A stretch of DNA of 64,000 nt. Source: Agelaius tricolor. Its lineage: Eukaryota > Chordata > Aves > Passeriformes > Icteridae. The notes under the pieces are model-generated. The model was not told the DNA's origin and ran no database searches. It worked only from the letters and a program-made list of their open reading frames with translations. The stretch lies in NCBI GenBank assembly GCA_023055355.1, contig JALJCS010000018.1, forward strand, positions 3,534,001-3,598,000, written 5' to 3'. Below, piece by piece: positions 14,001-26,000 of the stretch (position 1 is the first letter of the stretch; the number at the start of each line of letters is the position of its first letter). The position numbers and the translations under genes are program-made.

Positions 14001-17000
14001 CTTTCTGCTTCGAGCTCTTTGTGGTGGTCCCACCCCTGTCTCTGGCAGGGCTGCACCCCCAGCCCAGGCTCCTGGGGCTTCCTCCTTTGTTCATCCAGAG
14101 GCTGTGAGGGACTTCTCCAAAGGTGCTGGTGCTGCCAGCAGGGTTGAGTAGAGCATTCTGTGGGCATTGGGGTTCCCAGTATCCTGGTTCAAAAATAGGA
14201 AATCACTCCCTGTGCTTGTCTCCCCTAATCCTGGGGACCTTCCTTCATCTGTTTGCTGTTCCTCCAGCTCTGGTCCAAGCATTATTTGTGCTGCAGAACT
14301 TCACCTGGGATGGAGGCTCTTCAGAAAATCCCACCTTCTCCTAAACTCCACATTTTCCCCACTGCCACATCCTGCCATCCCATCTTTGCACTCTTGTGGC
14401 CATCAGGGCTAAGAAAACCTCCCACATTTCTGCTCATCTCCTGCCAGCTGAGCCCTGAGCCATCTCTGCCTCTTTATGGTGACACGAGGCCCTTCAGAGC
14501 GAGGGGACATCGTGCCCTGTGCCATCCCCTGCAGGGACACTCCTTGTCCTGCCTCTGTCACCCCAATGCCCTGCCCTAAAGCAGCACTGACACCTTGGCA
14601 GCCCCCAGCCTGTGCCCCCAGCAGCACCTGCCCCTCTGCTCCTCCCCACAGTAGCTAAGCCCACCCTGCTCTGCTCAAAAGAGATTATTTTGTTCACTAC
14701 TTTCTTACCTTAATTTCCCCAGGAACAACGAAAGCACCACAAGTCTTACCAGCCTCAGAAACTAAAATAGTTGTTATGGAAGAAGAGTGTAAGTACCTCT
14801 CCCCCACCCCCCCATACAGCTGCTTTCTCCTGATTTGTTTGCTATTGTGAGACATTTTGCATAAATGCTTTATTGCCTCCTGGAATCTTCTTTAATCACT
14901 CCTTCTGTCTGATTTTTCCCAAAGCCACTGGTCTTTCTTTCCCTAGATCTTTTAAAAAAATCTGATTTATATTGCTGGTGTCTATCTTGGAGAGGGAGAA
15001 TTTGGTAACTATTGCAATGGCAGCTTGAAGGACATGATACTTAAAATTGCAACTGAAGTTCAAGCACTCCCAGCTCTTTCAGTACATGGAGTTATTGGTA
15101 CTTGCAAGATGTGCTTGTTATGGCCTTTGATTTAACAGGGTTTTCTTTTATAATTTTGTTTTTGTGTTTGGGGTTTTTTTGAGGATAGTTGATCAAACAA
15201 AACAGGCTGTAGGAAGTACAAGAAAAAAGACATGAGTCTTCTAAGCATAGGTAATAAGAAAATTGCAGAAAATCCATCCATGCCCTGCCATCCCATTTTT
15301 TCTGAGTGTCCAGAAAGCAAGAACAGATTTCCCCAAATTCTTAATTTGATTTATTGTGGCTGAAATGCTTTTTAGCATTCCCTCCTACTCAGTTGTCCCA
15401 AAAGCAGTAGAAAATGGGCACAGAGCAATAAAAACCAAGGAGGGGATACAAGTCTAGATTAGAATCCTGGTGCCTGGACATTGGCTCAGCAATTTCTGGT
15501 GGAGGGTGTTTTGTCTGTGTCAGGGGGTCTCTCCCCACTGGGAGCCCACCAGGATCCTGGCAAAAGCCCTGGGAAGGCAGGAGCAGGCAGGGATTTATTT
15601 TTTGTGTGTGTTTCCATCCCAGCTGCAGATGCCCAGAGCTGAGAGCACAGCTGGCTGTGCCTCACTGTTGGCAGTTCTGCTCTGCAGATTTTATGGGGAT
15701 GTTTCCTCCTTTGAAAGCTCAGTCTTTTATGAATTTAAAGGAAATCTGATTGCAGCCACAGCAGGCACTGGCCAGGTATTCTTTAAAAGCTTTTCTGATT
15801 AGAGAACTGCACTTAAAATGTGGTTTTTTGTAGTGCTTAGCCTTGCACTGCACTAGGGATACCAAGCTGAGATACAGCATCATTAATGCCATGGCCACAC
15901 CATCCTTCCCCAGGATTTTCCCTTTGTTTTCACCAGAAGAGATCCATGCTACTTATTTGCATCATATTAGATTAATGCTATTTTCTTAAAAGCCAAATCT
16001 CAGAAAGGAAACACAGAAATTTCCCCTTTTGGAAAACTTCTTTCCTCCATGGCTGCATCATCACTTTTGTTTTTCCTAATGATGGGAAGAGATGGCAAAG
16101 TCCCCAGAGTTAAAGCTATAACTCACTTTTTCCTTCACATTCCTTTTTTGCAATATCTCTCAAGCGTTATCTGAACAACTCAGAATCTCTCTGATTTTTA
16201 TGGTGATGGAGAATTGCACGTGTGTACAGCATATGGGGAGGTGATGAAGATGTGAGGTGGGATGATCTGGAGAGCAGACAAGTATCTCATTCTTGCAAAA
16301 GTCCTGCATTTCTTTTCAATATCTGTATTCAGAGTCACCTGCAGGTTGTCCCTGCTCTTGCTGTTTCACTGAAATCTTCTAAATCACTTGCTGGACTTTA
16401 AACACTGATGCCCCAGTACTTGGTTTGTGAACAGCAGGAGGTTCCACTCAGCTTCATTTGTGCTGCAGTAGTCTCACTGGTGGTGAAAATGTTAAATGAG
16501 ACTTTGTTTTGTGCTTGTCACAGGCTAAGCTTGTGCAGTTGGGTGGTCACAGTGGCTCAGCTCACAGGCAGGAACTTGCAGGGATGTGGTAACTTGATCG
16601 TGTGCCCTGACAGGAAGGTCCTTTCTGCTCATTTCAACATCAGAGAGCCCAGAATGGCAACGTGATCCTGTCACAGAGCAGCATGGGGCAGCTAAACAAG
16701 GCTCAGGAGTCTATGCACATGTTGGGTAAACAGGATAGGAACCAGTGCTGACATTTAGAGCGTTCTGATGGAGGCAGAAATGGAAGAAGGGTCAGAGAAA
16801 TCTGGAGAGCATTCTGAGATGGAAAGTTTATACAGGACAGAGCTAGCCAAACCCTCTCAAAGTTTAATTTTACAAAGGTAAGATAAAGTTTGAAGTCTCT
16901 GAGAAGGTCAAGTAATCCCTTGTGCTTGTTTTCTGCTGTTGAGCTCTCCTCTAGCCCCTTCCCTTGACTTCAACAAGCAGGTGAAGCCCTGAGGGTAAGG

Positions 17001-20000
17001 AGAGAACACAGGCCAGGTGGAGGAAGCGTGGTTTGGATACTGTCAGGGTGCAGGAGGCTGTGCCAGTGGTGGGCAGGTGATCTAAACCAACATGTGGATC
17101 ATGGCAGCTGCTCCCCTGGACTCTGTTCATGCTCCTTGCTCACTCTGGAGCTGGGTGAGTTCCTGGCTGAGTGCTTTATCAGCCTCTGGGGCTGTCAGTG
17201 CCCTTGGCTGAGGGTGCTCTGCAGCAGAGAGAGGCTCAGGGTCACAGGAGAAGGGGAACAGGGAGAAAGAGCAGAACAGGCAATGCTGAGTTGTGCTGGG
17301 AGCAAGAGGACTGGGGGGTGATATGAAGCACCTGAATGAAAGCTGGGCTCTCTGGGTTTGGTTTTGGGGCCTTTATTTCATCTGCTGGGGATCACAAGCC
17401 CCCCCAGAGTCCCTCTAGAGACCCCTGTGGGAAGGGTAGCTGAAACACAGCTTTTTTCTCCAATTAAGTCTAACTCTCCACACACCAGTTTGGGTCCACA
17501 GATTTCATAGTTGTCATCCTGGTGATGCCATTGGGCTGTTTGTAGCCTCATTGGTGTAGAGCCATTGAGGGAATCCCCTCCAGTTTAATCCCTTCCCTGC
17601 TGCCCAGCGTGGCTGGGTGTAGGAAATGTTCTCCTCACTTTTCCAGGTGAGCTTGGTTTGATGGACTTGCATGATTGCAGTGGCTGTGCTGTGCTCTGTG
17701 AGCTCCACACCCCACAGGAACGTGTGCCACGTGGTTATGGTTCAACCAACCCCCCAAACCTGCTCTCAAATCCAGTCTGGCCTGGCCTTTACTGGGTGAC
17801 CATGGCAGACCTGCCTGTGACCTTGCTGGTCTTACTCTCCTCTTTTCTTCTCATTATTCCCTTCTCTTCTTTGTCCTCACCTCCTCCCTCCCTCCTGCTT
17901 TGTTCTCAGTCCTGGGACTGAAGACCAGCTGGAGGTCTGACCTGCTGATGGCTGAGCTGCTCTGTACTGCACAGCTGTAAATAAACTGTTTGTGAGGTTC
18001 ACTGCACCAAGGTCCAACATCCCACATGACTCTGGACCAGGCATGCAGTTGTTCAAGTGTTTGCAGTGGCCCAGGCTGATGGGGAATAGAGCTAAACACA
18101 AAGAACTTGTGAATCTGGGAATGACCCCACCAGTGTGCTGGAAACCCACTGAAATCTCCCTTGGCCTCTTGCTCTGAAGTGCCCGTGTGTGATCTGCAGC
18201 CACGTGGTGTCCGAGGGCCACGCTTCAACCCAGGCACAGTTACCATTCTCTAAGTGAGACATTTTGCTTCCCTTTGTCCTCCCATGGAGCTTGGCAGGTC
18301 TCTCCATCCTTGCTCCCTGAATAATTGCTCTCATGAATGTGAAATCCCAGCTGGGCAGTCCCTGGCCCCTCCAGCCTGAGGCCCCTGAGCTCTCCTGGAG
18401 CCCCCAGGTGTGAGCACAGAGCTCTGGGCCTGGAGGTGAAGGGTGTCCAGCCAGCCCAGAGCACAGACAGAGCAGACACAAGTCTGGCCATGTGAACAGA
18501 GCAGTTTTCAATATTAGACTAAAAATAAGTGCTGGTGTGGTCTTTGCTGGGATAATTTCAGCCCCGTTGCTGGAGGTGGGGCTGTAATTGAGCGGAACCT
18601 GCACGCACGCAGGCACGGGGCCTTGAGGTGAGTGTGGAGATCTCACTGCCACTCTGCAGAGAGCTCTGAGGTGCCTGGCAGCTGCCACATCCTGCTCACT
18701 GCTCAGTTTGCACACTGTGCATTTTTTAAGTAGTCACGCAGCTGCCACTCGAGATGTGGTGCAAAGACTCTAAAGGCAAAGAGGGGCAGGATGAAGTGTG
18801 GGGTGGGAGCTGATGTCCCCTGGGAGCACTGAGGCTGAGCCCAGCCTTCAGAACTGGGCTCTGGACCAGGGGATCTGCTCTTCTGGCTCCATCCTGGGAT
18901 CCTGGTGTGTTGCTTCACTTCTTGGACTTCAGCTGCCCTGCCTGCAAAGCTTTCACGCTGGCATTGGCTCTGTGGAAGGATTTTTAGGTTGCTGAACAAA
19001 TCCCCTCATTGAAGTATCATGTTGCTTCTATTACAATTGATGCTGGGGATTTGGGAAAATGAAATGCTGCACTGCTGTCATGTGCATTTTCAGGCCCCTG
19101 TGGTAGAGCAGAGCATAGGAAGGGCTCCCTCGTAAAGCTGCAGAGATCATTCCAGAGGAGCAGCCTGAAGCTTGACAATAACACAGGACTTTGCCCCTGC
19201 AATAACTGCCTGTCCCATGGAAACAGGCAGCCCCTGAGTGCTCAGAAACCTTTAAACTTGTTTCTTAGTGAAACCCCTGAACAGGGCAGATGGGAGAGGT
19301 GGGGAATGCAACCTGTGCTGTTTTGATCAGCAGCATCTGATGCTCCAAGATGAGTGCCTTGCAGTCTGGTATTTGTATCTTGGGATGAGCTCCTAGTGTG
19401 CAGCTATTGATCCTAATGATCCCCTCGGGAACTGGAAACATGATTCCAGCAGGATCTATTTCAATAAAATGCGGGGGTAAATATTTGGTCATTTCCAAAT
19501 GAATAAACACACAGGAGCGGGATTTTTATGAGCTCAGAGTCCCCAGTCTGCTTTCAGGCATACTCCAGTATGCACAGGCCCTTCTGATTTTATGTACAGA
19601 TAACAGTGGGGAGCATCCAGGCTCTGCTCAGGTTTATTGCAGGAGGAGGTGTCGTATCAGACACACAGAAATCTGCCACAGAGGGAATGGTGAGGATCAC
19701 CAGCCCCTCCATGTATTAATCAGTGTAAATCATGGATTTAGTGTGGCTCACACCAGGATTACAGCCCTACAACTGAGGAATATCTTGGCCAGACATCTTC
19801 TCATCCATGTTCTTCTAACAAGCTCTGTTGAGAGGAACCTCAGCCATTCTGTGTTTTATCAGTAAGTACATGAGGCATATACAGAGCAGGCAATCTGTAT
19901 ACACTCCCCAACCAGCTGAGTTCATCTGTCTAACTGAATGTCTAAATATTGAGAGAATAAAGTGTCTGTACTCTATGAACCCACCAGCCAAAGTTATTTA

Positions 20001-23000
20001 TAAAGAAGAAAAGGAGCGGCGAAACCATCGCTGTCTCCCTGCTCTCCTCGACAGTAGCTGTAGCTCGTGAAAAATTAACTATAATTTATAGTCCAAGCTG
20101 CATTAATTAACTCTTTGCAGGGGGAGTATTTCACCAGGCTTCTGGGAACAGGCTGGTGAGCTGCCTGCAGAGGTGAGATGACGTGCATGGCAGGAATTGT
20201 GTAAGAATCCCTGCACAATCATTAATGGCCTTTCTGCGTAGATGGGCTGTGTGAAGGGAAGTCCACCTGGCACAGTCACTGCCCCTGGCTCTCTTCTCTG
20301 CTGCCCTGCCATTGATGATAGTCCAGAATGACTGAGGCATGTGGTGGAAAATAGACTCTGTGAATGACTCCAGTGCTCTGAATCTCCCATGTGTTTATGC
20401 TGCTCTGTCCTCACTGGCTGGGGCAGCAACAATAAAATGTGGCTGCAGATCATTCACAAACACATCATCAAGAGCCAGCCCTCTCTTCCCTGTCCTCACC
20501 TCTTTTCTTCACCTCATTATTCTCCTCTCTTCTTTGTCCTCACCTCCTCCCTCCCTCCTGCTTTGTTCTCAGTCCTGGGACTGAAGACCAGCTGGAGGTC
20601 TGACCTGCTGATGGCTGAGCTGCTCCAGCCCTTCTCCCACCCTGCATGGGCTTTCTCACCAGTTTGCCACTGTGGGTCTCAGGGGCACCTTACTTATTCC
20701 CCCTGGTCAGAAGGAAATGTCACCACTTGCTTGCCTCATGCACACTCGTGGTTTTCTGCTTTTAATTTGTTGAAGTACCTGGGGAGGTTCTTGGTACATG
20801 ATTGGTGTCACTGCACAGCCCCCTCATCACGTCCCACTGCCTTCATGAGTCCTGTTCCACCCTGCTACCACCCAAAACTGCTCTCTTGCTTATTCAGTTC
20901 TGCACTCATCTCAGCAATTTCACAACTTTCTGAGTCATTTGGGAGAGATGGAGTTGTGTTGGAGGCTGAATGAAGGACTTATTCTGCCACACCAGCCAAT
21001 GGGGGGGAAAATCTGCCTGCTGTTGTACAGCAGTTAATGTGAAATAGCTGTGGGAAGTAATTGTGCCTGTGGATCACCAGGCACAGTGTTTGGCACAGAG
21101 CTGTAAATAAACTGTGTGTGAGGTTCACTGCACCAAGGTCCAACATCCCACATGACTCTGGACCAGGCATGCAGTTGTCCAAGTGTTGGTCCAGGCTGAT
21201 GGGGAATAGAGCTAAACACAAAGAACTTGTGAATCTGGGAATGACCCCACCAGTGTGCTGGAAACCCACTGAAATCTCCTTGGCCTCTTGCTCTGAGGTG
21301 CTGGTGTGTGATCTGCAGCCACGTGGTGTCCGAGGGCCACGCTTCAACCCAGGCACAGTTACCATTCTCTAAGTGAGACATTTTGCTTCCCTTTGTCCTC
21401 CCATGGAGCTTGGCAGGTCTCTCCATCCTTGCTCCGTGAATAATTGCTCTCATGAATGTGAAATCCCAGCTGCTGCAGCATCCCAGGGTGATCAGGCACC
21501 TTGGAAGGCTCTAGAATGAATGTTACCACACACCAGTGAGATTTCAGGGTTATGACAGAGACAGATCTGTATTCAGTGCACCAAACCTCAAAAAAAAAAC
21601 CCATTAGGAATTCCTATGACTGGAATAAATATCCCATAAATATCATGTGTGCAGTATGGTCTCACTATTTCCAAAGAGAAAAGCATAACCAGGGATGACC
21701 CAAAAAAGAATAAATAGAGATCATTGCTTCCCAGCTAGGGAGGGAGATGCTGGCTGTGCCTGCAATGCCACAGGTAGCACAGGGGAAAGAAGTAGGGATA
21801 AAGAGTAGTTTTTTCTAATACAAGAGCTAGGAAAGGGCAGGTTAAAATATCAAAATGGAGATGTGGCTTTACACACTGTTCATAGCACTGCAGCTCTTGT
21901 CACAAATATTGTGGGTGCTACAAGATTAGATTTATTCAGACAGCAACTAAACTTGTTGGTGGAAGTATCCAGCAAAGGCCACTAAATGTGACAACACTGA
22001 GGCTGCCTTGGGTTGTCTCTGAGCTGCCCATCCTGCATGGCCTAAGGAAGATTATCACTGATCTTTTTTAGCTTTGCCACTGTTGGGGCCAAGACAGGGC
22101 TTTGGCTTGACCAGTGTTACAGTCTGAAATAGCCTCATTTCCTGATGCTCCCTTCTCAACAGGGAACTGCCTCTCTCTGTGGCCTTTGCCACATCTCTGT
22201 GCTGACAAATGGACTGGAGTGAGGTGATTCCATGGCTCAGTTTTAAAACACTTTGTGCTTCTTTGGCGCAAAAGGCAAGGTACTTGCAGGAAACAGGGTT
22301 GAAAGGATAATGACATTAGAAAGATGCTTCCAGTAGAGGTGATCACCCATGTATTTTCCTGACAGGCACAGCTCTGCTGACAGCCCTCCCCTAGAAGTGC
22401 CCAAGATGCCCAAGCCTCAACCATGTCAGGATCTTTTTTACCTGTTCCAAAGGGACAAAACTGTTTCTATGGGATGAAGATCCCATGCAATCTCTGGCTG
22501 ATGAGCGCTGTGATCCTCCCTGTATCACATCACACAGCACTGCATCTTCCCATCCACCTTTCTTGGTGGGTTGGGTATCTTTGTATCTGGGGTGTTTCCT
22601 ATGGGGAGGTTTCTGGGCTCTGTTTTCAATTCTCCCTCTCTGCCCCTCTCTTGCTGTGGCAAGGCTTGCTCCAAAATCATTCCCTGTAGGGTTTATGATG
22701 TGAGACTTTGCCAGATGTATCATTTTGCTTGCTACCAAGTGGTGTGTTTGATGGTTGCAGGGGTGACAGCTCCCTGCAGCCTGTGCTTGTTTTTCATCCC
22801 TGTGCCTTTCAATTTGCACCAGCTCTTGGGCTGATGAAGTTTCAGTGCTCCCTGATCCAATGGTGCACTTGCAGAGACCCACACTTATCAGAGACCCACA
22901 GCTCTCCTCTCCTGAGCAGAAATGTGCTACTATCTTGTAAAGGTATAAATTATAAAGTCTTGTCTGTATAATGAGTCTGCATTCCTCAGATAAATTACAC

Positions 23001-26000
23001 AGGCTCATAATGGCTTTGGCTTTTAGTTACCATTAATCTTAACTTAAAGGGAGTGCTGAATTTCCTGCAGAAGTGTGGGATTCAGATTTTTGAAAGGGTT
23101 TCACTGGAGGCTTGGTCAAACCATCCTCTGCTCCAACACCCCAGTGTGTGCACCCTGCTGTCCACATTTGGCTCCCAGCTGGCTGCAGGACGTGCCCTGA
23201 GGGAGCAGCTGCTGTCCCAGGGCTGTGAGCACTCTGGGTCTCTGCTGGAGTGTTTTCCATGTCTCCTTAGCAGAGCACTTTGGGACAGCTTGCTGTGCTC
23301 TGGATAACTGTGAAAAGACAGAGCCAGAGGCAATGGTTATTCAAGGCAAAGCATGGAAATAGCTCTGGCCTGTCAGCCAGTGGGAGGCATCCACTTCCTT
23401 ATGGGAATGGCAGACAATGGCTGGGACAGCACATGGGGCAGAGCAGGGAGCTGGGCCCTGCTCAGGTGACAGTGTGGGTGCTCCAGGTGGGCACAGCACA
23501 GTGGGGATCTCCTCTGGAGAGGCACAGACCCCACAGACCCTGCAGAGAGTCCCAGACGGGTGAGAGACAGAACAAGCTCAAGTGCCAAGCATCACCCACA
23601 TGTGAGAGGCTTCCCAAGGTGCTGGGAGCCTCCTTTGCCTGGGAGAGTCCAGATGTTCCCAGCAGGAGCTGGGAATGCAGCCCTTGGCTCTGCTGTGTGT
23701 GCTGCAGCCCCTGCAGAGGTGGGATGGGCACAGGGGCTGCCCAAGGAATAGGGAGCAGCCCTGGCTCCCTGTGGCACAGGCCATGGCTCGCCCTGCTGCT
23801 CCTCCTCACGCTCTGCCTGGCTCCTGCCTGGCTCTGGTTCAAGTTTTCTTCCTCGAGTCCTGTGTCAGTGAGGATGCAGTCTCAGTGATGGTGTCACAAA
23901 CCTCTCCATGAAGCTCATTCTTGCTTTGGAAAACGGGATGGAAGAGAATATCTCCTCAGAAGCTTTGGCTACAGCATAAAAGGTGCTGCAAAGTAGGCAG
24001 TAGCCACTGCTGGAGGTGTAGCTGTGATAGGGTCTGAGCAAGGTGGGTAGCCCAGGAAAGGGGACTGTTTGTAATGAGGTTAAGTGCTCAGTTGTAACAA
24101 ATCCATGCTTTTAAGTGCCCAGCACTCCTTAGACTTATGTGAAAATGGGTCTGCATTCCCTAAAGCTGCTCACCATCTGTAACCTGTATCAGTGCTCTAA
24201 CAACTGATTTTTTCCTTCCTAGGAGCCTTTGTTTTACCTTTGGAGACTCTAAGTTTATCAGAGTCTCTCAAAGACAGGAATTACAGTGAAATTCTGCAGG
24301 TTTTCTCGTCACTTACGGGACAGGTTTTCTCTAGAAACATTTTGTAAAGGTTTTCTCTAGAAAGAAGTTTAGATTTGGAAAAGCACCTGGGAAACTGGAG
24401 TCATGTTGGCTGCCTGCCTCAGCACGAGCTGGGGCTGGCTGACTTCTCCTGCTGCACTTTGCTGGGGCTGTAGGGGCAGCCCAGTTCTGGCAGGACAGAG
24501 AAATGCTCAGGAGAGGGCAGGGATGGAGCCCTGTTCATGGAGCTGCTCTTGCTCGTGCCAGACCTGCTCCTGGCTCTGAGAACACAGCTGGCAGAGGTGT
24601 GGAGCAATGCAAAGTCCCCTGCAGCACCTCTGGGTCTGGCTCCAGTGTCCTGAGGTGCTCGGGCCTCAGCAGCACATCACTGGGGCTCTGTGACTCTGCA
24701 GCCCCTCTCCTTCCTGAGCCCTGCTTGCCTGCTGGCACAGCATCCCCAGCATGAGGGAGGGCCAAGGACACTGGGAGAGGGGCACTTCCCTGCAGCTTGC
24801 CAAGAAAATGATCTTGTACCCCGTGCTGGCTGCTTAGAGGAAGATGAGTCTTCAACTCCTCACTCACTTGGCCCCTTTTGCTGGGAAAGGAAGGGTCAAG
24901 TTGCAGCCCTGGGACCCAAAGGTGGGTCTGCAGGCACAGGCTAAGGTTTGTAGCTCTGGGGTTTTTACTTTGGCAAATGAACTCATAGAAAATCATCTAA
25001 GGAAGCAGAATTGCCAAACAAAGGAAATAACAATATATCCTTTTTGTGTGTGTTTTTGTTTTCCCCTGCAGTAACCACAACTCTCTCCTCCTGGTCCGGG
25101 CATGCCAGAAAATGCAACGAAACAGCCAAGTCCTATTGTGTCAATGGAGGGGTGTGCTACTACATCGAGGGCATTAATCAGCTGTCGTGCAAGTAAGTGA
25201 GTGGAGTTCTTGTGTCAATATGGAAATTTCTTGGCTGAGGGAGAGGAGACCTTTGTGCAACTGCCAGACTGGGGGGGAGCTCTGAAATTCTCCTGGCAAT
25301 TGCAGTTTGAGCTGTGCAGGTTCAGAAAGGGGCACTAGAGGGGCAGGGATGGGGAGGGGGGGAGAGGATTTGTATTTTCCTTTTTTGTGTGCGTGTCACT
25401 GTTCACTTTTCCTGGCTTTTCTCCCTCTAAGAATATGTTTGTTCTGGCTGCTTCTTTTCCCTTTCTCCCCTTTCTCCTCTGCAGCTCCAAGGAAATTTGG
25501 GTCCCTTTTGCTCTCCCTGAGCTGACAGGTCCTGTTCTCCAATCAGGGAGATTTTCAGGGGCACAGCCTCCTCCTTCCCCATGGCTGGGGGGGTCCCTCA
25601 CTGAGACCTGCCCCAACCTCTCCTGTGTCTCATGGGCCAAGGGTTAACCCCCAGCTCTTCTCCTCTCTGTGCAGCTTTGTGGCCACTGTGTGGGATGTTT
25701 GTTTCCCCCTTCAAACCTGCAAGAAAAACTAGAGACATGTACTAAGTTATCCTTAAAATGAGCTTTGAAGGGTTTGAAGTGGGGCTGCACAGCCTGAGGG
25801 ATTTGGAATGGGATGTGAGACTTTTTCACCCCTGGTTCAGAGCCAGACAGCCCAGTGGCATCTCACACCTCACCCCCAAGCCTAGCAGTGCCTGTGGACA
25901 AGCTGTGCAGTCTGATTGCCAGTGCTGGGGGTGCAGGTACCCAGAGCTCACCTGTCCCTGCCCCTGGGCTCCTGCACAGTGAGCAGGACGTGGTGCCCTG

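Larger units (their letters stand above)
14789..25071 (+). other. NRG2: NRG2 intron with local direct duplication
   Basis: The 10.3-kb intron ends in a good acceptor (gttttcccctgcag). It carries the two copies of a local duplication (17838-18353 and 20505-21473), described separately. Elsewhere I see only short low-complexity runs and a doubled 15-mer (ggttttctctagaaa near 24322 and 24350). No additional splice-flanked coding block was recognised. Confidence 0.75.

Noticed and set aside
17854..18246. Minus-strand open frame shared between the two duplicated intron blocks
   Set aside because: Similarity is explained by DNA duplication. Copy B disrupts the frame downstream and the peptide matches no family I recognise.
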